Assembly (NCBI GenBank): GCA_963732765.1 | Contig: CAVTAS010000010.1 | Span: 124,001 to 188,000, forward strand | Origin: JANYHF01 sp963732765 | Lineage (GTDB): Bacteria > Pseudomonadota > Alphaproteobacteria > Rhizobiales > Hyphomicrobiaceae | Direction of reading: 5' to 3' | DNA: 64,000 bases | In this document: piece by piece, positions 8,578 to 17,579 of the stretch | Position numbering within the stretch: the first letter of the stretch is position 1 | How the letters are laid out: each line of letters starts with the position of its first letter | The notes under the pieces: model-generated | Seen by the model: the letters and a program-made list of their open reading frames with translations, nothing else | Told to the model about the DNA's origin: nothing | The model's database searches: none | Position numbers and translations under genes: made by a program

Positions 8578-9303
8578 CTAAGAAGACAGTTCCGTCTTAT
8601 GGGCTTCTACCATCGCAGCCATGCTGGGGAACTGGAAATCCACCACCGGCATCTTTGCGACCGGTTTGGTCGCGCCCGATCCCGTGCCGCTATCGCCGCG
8701 CCGGTTGATCCAGCAGCGCGCAATACCAGCCGCTTCGGCAGGAACATGATCGTGGTAGAGGCTCTGCGCGGTGTGCAGAATATCGCTCTTCGACAATCCC
8801 AGCTTCTCGACCTCGCGGATCAGATACTGGAAATTCCTCGCATCCGGCTTGTACGACCCGATATCCTGCGCGGTGCAGATGGCATCGAAGGTCACGCCCA
8901 GCTTGGGGTTGGAGCCGGCAAAGCTCTGGCGGTCGACGTTGGAGAGAATGACCAGCTTGTAGTGCTGTTTGAGATAGGCCAGCGCCTCGGCGCTATCGGG
9001 AAAGGCCGGCCAGAGCGGGATGGAATTGCCGAACGCGGCATCCAGCGCCGGGGTCGAGGCAATACCCCAGGCCGCCGCCATCTTGGCGTGCACCAGCACC
9101 AGGAGTTCGCGATAGACCAGATCGGGCGTCTCGTGCTCCTGCGCCGGCTCGATGGTTCCGTAGGCCGCCAGCGCCGCCTCGCGCGAAATCTTGAAATCAT
9201 TGGTCTGGATCAACGGCTGCAGGGCGGCCCAGATGCCGCTCTCCCAGTCGATCAGGGTACCGTAGCAATCGAAGGTGAGAACACGGAAATCGGTAAGCTT
9301 CAT
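8578..9303 (-). CDS. HAD-family hydrolase, (S)-2-haloacid dehalogenase type II
   Basis: A 241-residue HAD hydrolase of the type II haloacid dehalogenase subgroup. Motif I is FDCYGTLIDW (nucleophile Asp12), motif II is LSNVD, the motif III lysine is in SYKPDAR, and a late HDHVPA follows. Family members hydrolyse L-2-haloacids, though many relatives act on other small substrates. The ATG at 9303 was chosen because motif I normally begins about ten residues in; the longer frame to 9381 adds unrelated sequence. It appears to be monocistronic. Confidence 0.85.
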   Translation of the reverse strand: MKLTDFRVLTFDCYGTLIDWESGIWAALQPLIQTNDFKISREAALAAYGTIEPAQEHETPDLVYRELLVLVHAKMAAAWGIASTPALDAAFGNSIPLWPAFPDSAEALAYLKQHYKLVILSNVDRQSFAGSNPKLGVTFDAICTAQDIGSYKPDARNFQYLIREVEKLGLSKSDILHTAQSLYHDHVPAEAAGIARCWINRRGDSGTGSGATKPVAKMPVVDFQFPSMAAMVEAHKTELSS

Positions 9304-9422
9304 GGGGCGATCCTGCTGGCGCACGACGCCATGTCCGGCGCGTTGCAGGGTGTTAAAGCACGCCGCCGCAAGCGCGCGCAATTGTGACGATGCAGCGCGG
9401 TGTTACGCCACTCGTAGGTTCG

Positions 9423-11588
9423 TCATTGAAACAGGAAATCGCTGGCGTCGAGACTTTGCACCGACACCCGCGCCAGTACAACCTGGTGCCCGGACCAGGA
9501 CACCAGCGTGTTGGCGCCCGCCTGCGTCAGCGTCAGGTCGCTGAACTGCTGCGCCCCGGCTTGCAGCAGCTTGATGTGATCGGAACCGTGAACGAAATCG
9601 AGCAGGACGTCCCGGCCGCTGGTTGCGCCAAGCACGAACAGGTCGTTGCCCAGGCCACCCGACATCGTGTCGGCGCCGGGGCCTCCGGTCAAAGTATCGT
9701 CGCCGGCCAGGCCATACAGTTTGTCGGCCCCCACACCGCCGTTCAACAGATCGTTGCCCGCACCGCCGGTCAACACGTCCTTGCCGGCGTTGCCTGACAG
9801 ATTATCATTGCCGACACCGCCAGCAACGCGATCGGCGTCGGCCCCGCCCAGCAAGGTGTCGTCGCCATCGCCGCCGGCCAGCAGGTCGAACCCGAGACCA
9901 CCCACAAGGCTGTCAGCATCGACGCCGCCAGACAAGGTGTCGTTGCCATTGCCGCCCGCCAGCACATCCACGCCGATGCCGCCCGACACGCGATCGGCGG
10001 CGGCCCCGCCGTAAACGGTATCGTTGCCATCGCCGCCCGTCAGCGTGTCCGAACCGTTGCCGCCGGCCAGGCGATCGGCGTCGGCCCCGCCCAGCAAGGT
10101 GTCGTCGCCGTCGCCGCCGATCAGAACATCGACGCCGTCCCCGCCATCGAGCGAGTCGTTGCTGCCGGCGCCTGAAACGCTGTCGTTACCTGCGCTGCCG
10201 GAAATGAGGTCGCTGCCGTCGCCGCCCGTCAGCGTATCGTTGCCGGCACCGCCCGTGATGCTGTCGTTGCCGCCATTGCCCGAGATGTCTTCGGCGGTGG
10301 CGCCTGCCGTCAGGGTGTCGTTGCCGGTGCTGCCGGTCTGCCCCACGGTGTTCCCGGTTCCCAGCAGCAACATAGTGCCCTTGGAGTGACCGCTGAACTG
10401 ATTGTTGCCGATGAACGAATTGCCGACCAATCCGGCTGTTTCCGCAACGCCATAGGACGCCGGCGTAACGGCCGACGCCGTCATGGTGTTGTTGACGATC
10501 AGCTCGTATTGCGCGCCGAAGGTCTTCATCGCGACCGTGGCGTCGATTTCCTGCTCGATGCGGATGTCGGCATAGCTGCCCGCCTTGAGGGTCGAATTGT
10601 TCGTCAGCGTATTGTTCTGGATGGTGATGTGGCTGGAGCCCTTGAGATGGATGCCGCTCTGGGCGTTGTCGTGGATGTTCACGCCGTCAACCAGCACATG
10701 GTTCGACAAGCGCAGCAGTATGCCGTCGTCGCCGTTGCGGTAGCTTTCGCCGCCGCTGATGACGAGGTTGGTCGGGGAGGGAACGTTGGTGCTGCCGCGC
10801 TGCACGGTGAAGCCGCTGCCGCCGTTGTCGCGGGCGATATTGTCCTGGAACAGCATATCGTTGCTGGACGTGACGATATTGAAGCCGTGCCGGTCATTGC
10901 CGTAGGACAGATTGTTCCGGTAAACCCCATCGATGATGTGATCGGCCACAAAGCCATCAAGCCCATTGCCGTGCGCCACGCTGTCGGCGATCGTCAGGCG
11001 GGTGGTCACCTCGTGCGGATCGAAGCCGTAGCCGCCGCAATCCATGGCTTCCACGCGCAGGACGTAGACGTCGTGATCGCTCAGGGGCTTGTCCGGAGTG
11101 ACGCCGCAATAGAACGCATCGACCTTGCCGGCCGCGTTGGCGCGGTTGCCGTCCAAGGTGATGTCGGCCAGGCCGTAGTTGTCTTTCTCCACGCCTGGGG
11201 CCGAACGCACGATGCCGGTCAGGGGGCCGTTCCAGCCGTCCATCACGCGCAGCGACGACTGGCCCATGCCGTCACCCATCAGGAAGACGTTTTCCTTCAG
11301 GTAGATGCCGCCGTTGCCGTGGCTGGGAGCGCCGGTGATGCCGTAGGTGCCGGCGGGCACATAGACCAATCCGCCGCCGGCTGCCGCCGCCGCATCCACC
11401 GCGCTCTGGATGGCAACGCGGTTATCAACCGCCGCGCTGGCGACCGCGCCGTAGTCGGCGACGTTGAAGACTGTGGTTCCCGACGGAATGGCCCCACCGG
11501 TGAAGAAGACCTCGGGTGGCGTATAGGAATAGACCGGCCGGCTGGTGATGCCATCGACCGTCGTAATCGCTCCGGGTGTTTCCGCCAT
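9423..11588 (-). CDS. AlgE-type mannuronan C5-epimerase with RTX repeats
   Basis: A 721-residue secreted enzyme of the Azotobacter AlgE type, which converts D-mannuronate to L-guluronate in alginate. The N-terminal right-handed beta-helix (about residues 25-400) starts with the pectate-lyase-like VADYGAVA and contains the catalytic YGFDPHE motif, then HGNGLDGFVAD and NDRHGFNIVTS. In AlgE4 the Tyr, Asp and His of YGFDPHE and the His of NDRHG form the active site. Residues about 418-650 are calcium-binding nonapeptides (GGxGxDxLx), followed by a hydrophobic C-terminal tail typical of type I secretion substrates. The start at 11588 removes an unlikely extension. No alginate synthesis or type I secretion genes lie in the window. 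Confidence 0.9.
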   Translation of the reverse strand: MAETPGAITTVDGITSRPVYSYTPPEVFFTGGAIPSGTTVFNVADYGAVASAAVDNRVAIQSAVDAAAAAGGGLVYVPAGTYGITGAPSHGNGGIYLKENVFLMGDGMGQSSLRVMDGWNGPLTGIVRSAPGVEKDNYGLADITLDGNRANAAGKVDAFYCGVTPDKPLSDHDVYVLRVEAMDCGGYGFDPHEVTTRLTIADSVAHGNGLDGFVADHIIDGVYRNNLSYGNDRHGFNIVTSSNDMLFQDNIARDNGGSGFTVQRGSTNVPSPTNLVISGGESYRNGDDGILLRLSNHVLVDGVNIHDNAQSGIHLKGSSHITIQNNTLTNNSTLKAGSYADIRIEQEIDATVAMKTFGAQYELIVNNTMTASAVTPASYGVAETAGLVGNSFIGNNQFSGHSKGTMLLLGTGNTVGQTGSTGNDTLTAGATAEDISGNGGNDSITGGAGNDTLTGGDGSDLISGSAGNDSVSGAGSNDSLDGGDGVDVLIGGDGDDTLLGGADADRLAGGNGSDTLTGGDGNDTVYGGAAADRVSGGIGVDVLAGGNGNDTLSGGVDADSLVGGLGFDLLAGGDGDDTLLGGADADRVAGGVGNDNLSGNAGKDVLTGGAGNDLLNGGVGADKLYGLAGDDTLTGGPGADTMSGGLGNDLFVLGATSGRDVLLDFVHGSDHIKLLQAGAQQFSDLTLTQAGANTLVSWSGHQVVLARVSVQSLDASDFLFQ
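9635..10337 (-). repeat. RTX nonapeptide-coding tandem repeats
   Basis: A run of 9-codon and 18-codon repeats encodes glycine/aspartate-rich GGxGxDxLx units within the epimerase; several longer blocks repeat nearly verbatim, for example the segment encoding DDTLLGGADADR occurs twice. The repeats form a Ca2+-dependent beta-roll. Near-identical blocks make this stretch prone to expansion, contraction and assembly collapse. Confidence 0.9.
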
Positions 11589-11844
11589 GATCCAACAATC
11601 CCACACGCGACTCGGGATGCGTCGCTGGAGGGAATACTGGAGCGTTTGCGTAAATGAATTGCTCCTGCCGGAGCAAAAATTCGCAGCCGCAGCAAAAACC
11701 GTCAATTGAACTGGCCGACTCGTGTTGCGCCGTCGAACCTCGGGCTGTGGTTCCATCCATCATCGGTTCGGTGGAGGGCAACCCGTTGGCATTGACAATC
11801 CGGCGTCCGGCACGCGCGTCGTGCAGCCCGTACAACCGTCGGTC

Positions 11845-12595
11845 TTACTGCTCCGTGCCGAGTATATCCGCGTTCAGATAAGTCGCCGGGTCCTGGTGGC
11901 GCTGGCGGTCGCGCAAGGTCATCGGCTCGCCAAGCGTCAGGCGCATGCCGCCCATCATCTGATAGCTGTCGCTGGAGTGCCAGTCGCTGCTGGCAAAGAA
12001 CGACAGGCCAAGCTCCTGGTCGGTGCGCAGCTGGTACTCGGCGCGCGAGGAGTAAAACAGACTGCCGCCTTCGTAAGTCAGGCCGCCCGAGGTCATGAAG
12101 TTGGAGGTCATGAAGTAGTCGAGCTTGGCGTTGCCGTAGACGCCTGAAATGGTGTTGCCGGAGCTCGTAGCCGACGGCTCCGCTCAGCGTCAGGTTGGCG
12201 ACATAGCGCTCGGCCTCGATGCCGACGCGGTCAACGCGCTGATGATGATCTGCGTCGACCAGGCGCGCCATGCCGGCATAGACGCCGAGCAGGCCGGTAC
12301 CGGGGTCGCGCCAGAATAGATGTGCGCCAAGATCGAAGAAATGGTCGCCCGGATCGCCCGCGACCGCGCCGTCCAGCTGGAAGCCGAGGTGGTGCTCGAT
12401 CGGCATCGCAATGCTGCCAGCCAGGCCATAGAAACCCTCCGTGTCGTGGCCACCATTCTTCAGGCCGCCAAATCCGCTGAGTTTCAAGTTGATGTCGGAG
12501 ACGGCTTGGTCGCCGGCCATGGCATACCCCGAGACCGCCAACAGGGCGGCGCCGGCACAAATCGCGCGACGGATGGTGCTGATTGCGGACGGCAT
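11845..12595 (-). pseudogene. Exported envelope (probable outer-membrane) protein, frameshifted
   Basis: The ATG at 12595 opens a protein with a signal peptide (AICAGAALLAVSGYAMAGD). The mature part is rich in aromatic and glycine residues and has alternating strands, as in small outer-membrane barrels (LSGFGGLKNGGHDTEGFYG, later FFDLGAHLFWRDPGTG). The frame is lost near 12161-12166, where one base appears missing in GAGCTCC, and resumes in the next frame as SGNTISGVYGNAKLDYFMTS through to a stop at 11845. Joined, it is about 250 residues. It lies upstream of and in the same direction as the epimerase, 256 bp apart. No named family is recognised. Confidence 0.65.
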
Positions 12596-12768
12596 GGCTC
12601 TAGTCCCCTGATCTGACCTCCGCAGTCCTACGGGAGAACGGCTTGATTCGGGAAGAGCGCGTGATGCGTCTGGTGGCCGCGAGCCGTAAACAACGCGCAA
12701 ACGACGGACGAATTTTCGCCGTTGTGGCCGGGCGGACACGCGTTGCGACCGTTTTCTTGTGCGGAACC

Positions 12769-13452
12769 TCAATATGGGCTTGCGCCCGGCGGTGGGGTCG
12801 GAGCCGCAGTGGGTTCGTCTTTCGGCTTGGATCGTCCGCCGCCGCGCTTGAAAATCTCGCCGAACTTTTCGAAGCGGTCATGCAGGTCCTCGAAGGTCTG
12901 CATCCAGCGCTCGCCGTTGCGCAGGCGCCGGTCGAGCAATGCCATGGTCTTGGGGTGGCCGGGATCTTCGTCGTCCAGCCACTCCTGGAAAGCGCGGACG
13001 TAGACGCTGAGCAATGCGGCTTCGCGGGCCCGGCCGGCCGGTCCATCGGCGGGGATGCCGGCGGCCACCAGCATCCAGTGCTGCGAGCGCATCATGCGGC
13101 CAAGCGTGTCCAGCCCGGGCGGCATGCCGCCGTCGCGCACGATGCTCTTGAGGGCGGCGCGATAGGGCTGGAGAATGTCGAAGCGGGTCATGATGACGTC
13201 GAACACGCGGTCGCGGGCGGTTTCCTCGGCGCCATGCACGAGGCGGGCACGGCCCAGCACCTCCTGGTCCACCAGCTTGGTGAAAGCGGCCATGATCGAG
13301 AGCTTGCCGTAGAACTCCTTCGAGAGATCGACCAACGACACGCCCGCCGACTGGGCGATCTCATTCAGCGTGACCTCGCGCCAGGGCTTGGTCGCGGCCA
13401 GGCGCAGTGCAGCGTCGATGATGCGTCCCCGGGGGGTGGCGAGGTCCAGCAT
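12769..13452 (-). CDS. TetR-family transcriptional regulator
   Basis: A 227-residue regulator. The N-terminal helix-turn-helix (residues about 8-52, with IIDAALRLA and LNEIAQSAGVSLVDL) is followed by an all-helical ligand/dimer domain and a low-complexity Pro/Ala tail. The ATG at 13452 has AAGGAG upstream. Such a TetR gene close to proC and ybjN is a recurring alphaproteobacterial arrangement; its target is unknown. About 65 bp separates it from proC, in the same direction. Confidence 0.85.
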   Translation of the reverse strand: MLDLATPRGRIIDAALRLAATKPWREVTLNEIAQSAGVSLVDLSKEFYGKLSIMAAFTKLVDQEVLGRARLVHGAEETARDRVFDVIMTRFDILQPYRAALKSIVRDGGMPPGLDTLGRMMRSQHWMLVAAGIPADGPAGRAREAALLSVYVRAFQEWLDDEDPGHPKTMALLDRRLRNGERWMQTFEDLHDRFEKFGEIFKRGGGRSKPKDEPTAAPTPPPGASPY

Positions 13453-13520
13453 GGGCGGGCTCCTTGAGTTGGGGTCGGGTCAAACATAAGCGCGCCGGCG
13501 GGCAATACAATGGCGCGCGT

Positions 13521-14345
13521 CTAAACCGCTAATTCTCGCGCGCGCTTCTCGGCGGCGGCGACAGCGCGGGTCAGGAGCGGCTGCAACCCGTCGGCGGCCA
13601 TCAGCACGTCCAAAGCGGCGGCGGTGGTACCCTTCGGCGACGTTACGTTCTTGCGCAAGGTCGCCGCGTCGAGCTCGCTTTGGTGCAGCAACTCGCCGGC
13701 CCCGGCCACGGTGGCGCGCGCCAGCTGCATGGCGACGTCGGCGGGCAGACCGGCCGCGTGGCCAGCTTCGGCAAGACACTCGGCCATCAGAAACACATAG
13801 GCCGGTCCCGAGCCCGAGACGGCGGTAGCGGCATCGATCAGGCGCTCCTCATTGACCCAGGCGACCTGGCCGACGGCGGCCAGCAAGCGGTCGCAAAGCG
13901 CGCGCTGGGTGGGCGAGACCGTGCGGTTGGCGAACACCGCCGTGATGCCGCGCCCGACTGATGCGGGCGTGTTGGGAATCGAACGCACGATGGCCGTGCC
14001 CGGAGAAAAATGGCGCTCCAGCGAGGCCACCGTGCGCCCGGCCGCGACCGAGAGCACGACCGTTGCTGGACCAGCCAGCTTGGCGACCGGCGGCACCACC
14101 TCGTCCATGATCTGCGGCTTGACAGCGAGCACGATCACTTCAGGCGGCGCCGGCAATTTCGGGGCGGTGGCGTGGCAGGTAATTCCGTGCGTCGCCAGCA
14201 ACGCGCGCATTGGCTCGGGCGGGGCGGGATCGAGCGCCACGACCAGCTGGGGATCCAGCCCACCCGCCAGCCATCCCTTGAGCAGCGCGCCCCCCATGTT
14301 GCCGGCCCCAAGCAGCACAAGCGATCCGGTGAGCGGCAAGGTCAT
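13521..14345 (-). CDS. proC: Pyrroline-5-carboxylate reductase
   Basis: The last enzyme of proline synthesis, reducing pyrroline-5-carboxylate with NAD(P)H in the cytoplasm. The 274-residue protein shows the N-terminal Rossmann motif LLGAGNMGGALLKGW, the mid-region IPNTPASVGRG and the C-terminal signature SGSGPAYVF...NVTSPKGTTAAAL. Length is normal for the family. The preceding pathway enzyme gene, proA, lies at 33.6 kb. The gene is divergent from the TadG-like gene. Confidence 0.95.
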   Translation of the reverse strand: MTLPLTGSLVLLGAGNMGGALLKGWLAGGLDPQLVVALDPAPPEPMRALLATHGITCHATAPKLPAPPEVIVLAVKPQIMDEVVPPVAKLAGPATVVLSVAAGRTVASLERHFSPGTAIVRSIPNTPASVGRGITAVFANRTVSPTQRALCDRLLAAVGQVAWVNEERLIDAATAVSGSGPAYVFLMAECLAEAGHAAGLPADVAMQLARATVAGAGELLHQSELDAATLRKNVTSPKGTTAAALDVLMAADGLQPLLTRAVAAAEKRARELAV

Positions 14346-14603
14346 GGGTGGTCTCCGTGGCAGGTCGGCGGGGGCGACACCCTAGGAGCGAGGCGGGGAC
14401 CTGACAAGTTTGCTTGCCGTCGGCGCGAGCAATTGCGTGCCATTGCCGCACAGCCGGTAACTCGTCAGTAGCCAGTCAATCCGCATCCCTACACATTTAA
14501 GGAAATGTTTCCGTTTCCGATCCAAACATCGCGGGTTCGCTGGTTCTACGTATCGGCCAAGGATTTCGTCTCGCACAAATTGTGCCAATTGCGGAGCTGC
14601 CCG

Positions 14604-16319
14604 ATGTCAAATGGCTTTACGTCCCGCATGCGTCGGTTGCTCTGGGCGGATCGCTCGGGCAATGTGTCGATGATATTTGCGTTTCTGGCCATTCCGGTGC
14701 TCGGCTGCGTCGGTTTGGCGGTCGACGTCGGCCGCCAGGCCCAGATGCAAACCCGCATGCAGAACGCGCTCGACAGCGCCGTTCTGGCGGGCGCCAATTC
14801 TTCCATGTCGAGCGTGCCCGGCGCCAACGGCTCCGAAGGCCCCGACATGACGGCGCTGGTGCAGCAGAGCCTGTCCGCCGCGCTGGCCGATACCGGCGCC
14901 AAGCCGTTCGTAACGGTGGATCTGGACCCGGCCGCAGGGGCGATTACGGCCAGCGCCGAAACCATCGTGGACAACATGTTCATGGGCCTGTTGGGGCGCG
15001 AACAAACCAAAGTGCGTGCGTCGGCGACGGCGGTTGCGGGTACGGGCGGGCCCATGGAAGTGGCCATCGCTTTCGACACCACGCATTCGATGGCCGGCAC
15101 CAAATTGGCGGCGGCGCAGCAGGCGGCCAGCGACCTCACGGACCTGCTTTACCGGCTGCCGGGATCGACCGCCCCCAATCCGAACATGAAAGTCGGGCTG
15201 GTGCCCTTCACGACCTATGTCAACGTCGGCATGTCCAACCGCGGCGCGTCCTGGCTGACCGGCGACGCCGACTATCTGGTCGATACGGAAAACTGCTGGG
15301 ACACCTGGCCGCAACTGTCGACGCCGGTGCATCACTCGGGCAACCAGACGTGCTTTGCCGACGGTTCGCCCTATGACTGCTCCTACAGTTACGACGACTA
15401 CAACGACTATTCCAAGTCCCCGACCCACACTTGCACGCCGGTGACCGATCAGTATGTCTGGCGTGGCTGCGTCGCCTCGCAGAACGATCCCGACGACGCT
15501 GGGGTCGCTGCCAACGCCGCCAATCCGGTCCCGGCCCGCGTGATCGGCACCTGGCAGTGGAGCGACTGCCCGGCAGAGATCTCGCACCTCAGCAACGATC
15601 CCGACACCATCAAGACCGCGATCAGCAACCTGGTCGAGGGTGGCGAGACTTACATTGCGCCCGGTCTGTTGTGGGGCTGGCGCGTGCTCTCGGACGATCC
15701 CGACGGTCCGTTTCACAACGGCGGTCCGATTGCGAGCACCAAGAAGCGCTTGATCCTGCTGACCGACGGCTCCAACACCCACTCGGCCAACTATGTCAGT
15801 GGTCTGGGCAACGGTAATGCCAGTGCTAATGGAAACGCCAACGCCAATGCAAATGCCACCGCCAACGCCAATTCCAATGTCAGCGGCAACAGCAATAGCG
15901 GCAACGGCAATTCCAATGGGAATGGCAATAGCGGCAACGGCAACGGCAACAGCGGAAATGGCAATAACGACGACGATGATGGCAACGGGAACCGCTACAA
16001 CAGGAGTGCCAGCAGCAACAACGGCAACGGGAACGGTAATGGTGGAAACCTGACGTCCCCGATCTTCATCGGCGATCACGAGGCCAGCAATGTCTCGGAC
16101 GCCAACGCCAAGACACTCGAAGTGTGCACCAACATCAAGGCGGCCGGCATCGAGATTTACGCCATCGCCTTTGAAGTGACCGACGCCTCCGCCCAGACGC
16201 TGCTGTCGCAATGCGCCTCGGGTCCGCCGTACTACTACAACGCGATGACCACAGCCGATCTCGCCCAGGCCTTCCAGAAAATCGGGCGCGAACTGGTGGC
16301 AATGAGGCTGACGAAGTAG
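14604..16319 (+). CDS. TadG-like pilus-associated protein with von Willebrand A domain
   Basis: A 571-residue protein with an N-terminal TadE/TadG-like membrane segment after a short basic leader (SGNVSMIFAFLAIPVLGCVG, about residues 18-37). A vWA domain follows, with the metal site motif AFDTTHSM (about 155) and LILLTDGSNTH (about 385). Residues about 402-490 are extraordinarily rich in Asn and Gly (GN, NANA and NGNGNS repeats with a DDDD patch), inserted inside the vWA fold; the fold resumes at AAGIEIYAIAFEV. The ATG at 14604 precedes the basic leader. No tad operon is nearby. It separates proC from ybjN, which usually adjoin each other. Confidence 0.8.
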   Translation: MSNGFTSRMRRLLWADRSGNVSMIFAFLAIPVLGCVGLAVDVGRQAQMQTRMQNALDSAVLAGANSSMSSVPGANGSEGPDMTALVQQSLSAALADTGAKPFVTVDLDPAAGAITASAETIVDNMFMGLLGREQTKVRASATAVAGTGGPMEVAIAFDTTHSMAGTKLAAAQQAASDLTDLLYRLPGSTAPNPNMKVGLVPFTTYVNVGMSNRGASWLTGDADYLVDTENCWDTWPQLSTPVHHSGNQTCFADGSPYDCSYSYDDYNDYSKSPTHTCTPVTDQYVWRGCVASQNDPDDAGVAANAANPVPARVIGTWQWSDCPAEISHLSNDPDTIKTAISNLVEGGETYIAPGLLWGWRVLSDDPDGPFHNGGPIASTKKRLILLTDGSNTHSANYVSGLGNGNASANGNANANANATANANSNVSGNSNSGNGNSNGNGNSGNGNGNSGNGNNDDDDGNGNRYNRSASSNNGNGNGNGGNLTSPIFIGDHEASNVSDANAKTLEVCTNIKAAGIEIYAIAFEVTDASAQTLLSQCASGPPYYYNAMTTADLAQAFQKIGRELVAMRLTK

Positions 16320-16331
16320 CGATATGAGACT

Positions 16332-16408
16332 CGGGACTCGGTTCTCGGGACTCGGAATTAGGCAGTGATAGGATCTATTTTCTTCCGAGTCCCGAGAACC
16401 GAGTCCCG
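16332..16408. terminator. Perfect 26-bp inverted repeat between convergent genes
   Basis: Arms 16332-16357 and 16383-16408 are exact reverse complements built from the tandem heptamer-like unit GGGACTC (CGGGACTCGGTTCTCGGGAC...), with a 25-base loop. The element sits in the gap between the convergent TadG-like and ybjN genes, so it probably ends transcription from both sides, although it has no clear U tract. The same unit recurs near 27.2 kb and 57.3 kb. Confidence 0.7.
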
Positions 16409-16414
16409 TCTACC

Positions 16415-16912
16415 TCACGCCTGTCCTTCGGTCTGGAACATCGTCGAGGTCAGCGCCTCACGCGCTTCCTTGCCGGCCCAGACGACAAACTGGAACGCCT
16501 GGTAATAGCGCTCGCAGGCCTCCAGCGCGGAGTGGATCATGGCTTCGCACTGGCGCGGCGTCGCCACATTGCCGTTCAGCAGCAGGCCGTGGCGGTACAT
16601 CAGCAGGCCCTCGTTCAGCCAGAGATCGAAATGGCCGATCCAGAGCTGCTCGTTGATCTGCGCAATCAGGCGATAGATCTCGTTCAGGCGCGCGTCGGGC
16701 ACCTTGCAGTCGAAGGCCGAGGCGACGTGCAGCGCTTCCAGATCGTCGCGCCAATTGATGGAGACGTGGTAATCCGACCAGGTTCCCGGCACGGTCAGCG
16801 TCAACTCATCGTCCGAGGCGCGCTCGTAGGACCAGTCCTGGGCGGTGGCGATCTGCTCGACCAGATCGATGGGGTTGGAGGCGCGCTCGTATTTCAGCTC
16901 GGTCGAGGCCAT
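16415..16912 (-). CDS. YbjN domain-containing protein
   Basis: A 165-residue cytoplasmic protein of the YbjN family, related to type III secretion chaperone-like folds. Its alphaproteobacterial form normally adjoins proC. Recognisable stretches are EQIATAQDWSYERASDDELT, LTVPGTWSDYHVSINWR and GHFDLWLNEGLLMYRHGLLL. AAGGACG precedes the ATG at 16912. Molecular function is not established; enterobacterial YbjN has been linked to stress and motility regulation. Confidence 0.85.
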   Translation of the reverse strand: MASTELKYERASNPIDLVEQIATAQDWSYERASDDELTLTVPGTWSDYHVSINWRDDLEALHVASAFDCKVPDARLNEIYRLIAQINEQLWIGHFDLWLNEGLLMYRHGLLLNGNVATPRQCEAMIHSALEACERYYQAFQFVVWAGKEAREALTSTMFQTEGQA

Positions 16913-17190
16913 GAAACGTCCTTCTCAAATGGCGTGCTCTCGGGCACTGACGCCGTCCGCGCACATCCTTGTCTTGTGGTCCCCGTGAGTTGCAAGCGAC
17001 CCGCACTGTTCTCCACCTTTAGACCTACCAAGGTGGGTCAATACGAGCGGAATTCGGGCATTTCTGGGGGTTACCGTGAGGTACCTGTGGAGCACTTTGC
17101 TGTGTGGCCCGCGAGGTCTAGAGGCGATGAGCGAATCCTGCCGCGAGGCTGCAAAACGGGGTGATTGGCAGGGCCGGGACTTGTCTCAAC

Positions 17191-17451
17191 TTACGTGATG
17201 CCACCCGCCAATCGCTGCTCCAGCGCCGCAACCCTTGCTTCCAGCCGCTCGTTTTCGACCCGCGCGCGCTCGGCCATGGCCTTCACCGCCTCGAACTCCT
17301 CGCGCTGGACCACATCCAGGTCGCGCAGCACGCGCTCGGCGCGGTTGCGGAACACGCCTTCGGCCTCGCGCTTGATGCCCTGGGCGGCGCCGGCAGCGTC
17401 GGTCATGACGCGGGCAAGCTCGTCCAGCAGGCGGTTGTTGGTCTGGGTCAT
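17191..17451 (-). CDS. ubiK: Ubiquinone biosynthesis accessory factor UbiK
   Basis: An 86-residue helical protein of the UbiK/YqiC (DUF526, BMFP) family, which helps assemble the ubiquinone-synthesis complex and forms coiled-coil trimers. It has the typical NNRLLDELARVMTDAAGAAQ start and a C-terminal leucine-rich coiled coil (NERLEARVAALEQRL). The ATG at 17451 is chosen over the longer frame. It is divergent from lgt across about 130 bp, a conserved alphaproteobacterial arrangement. Confidence 0.88.
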   Translation of the reverse strand: MTQTNNRLLDELARVMTDAAGAAQGIKREAEGVFRNRAERVLRDLDVVQREEFEAVKAMAERARVENERLEARVAALEQRLAGGIT

Positions 17452-17579
17452 GGTCTCCCTGTCCACTATTCTCGCCGCGCGAACGTCATAGCGTCGTCGC
17501 ACGGCCTGGGTTATGTCCCCGCAAGATCAGTCGCAGTGTGTCTAGCACCCCTTACAACCCTGAGCCACCGGTCATCACG

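Noticed and set aside
9635..10337. Regularly spaced repeats resembling an array
   Set aside because: They are RTX nonapeptide codons inside an open frame, not CRISPR repeats; there are no unique spacers between identical repeats.
10386..11657. 423-residue open frame on the plus strand across the epimerase
   Set aside because: It is antisense to the AlgE-type gene, has no family signature and reflects the codon bias of the true minus-strand gene.
15790..16060. GNGN repeats as a recent microsatellite expansion
   Set aside because: Codons for Asn, Gly and Ala vary throughout (aat/aac, ggc/gga/ggt), which argues against fresh slippage.
14607..16211. 534-residue minus-strand frame opposite the TadG-like gene
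   Set aside because: It is a shadow of GC-rich coding DNA; its product is low-complexity Val/Ile/Ala where the real gene encodes Asn/Gly repeats.
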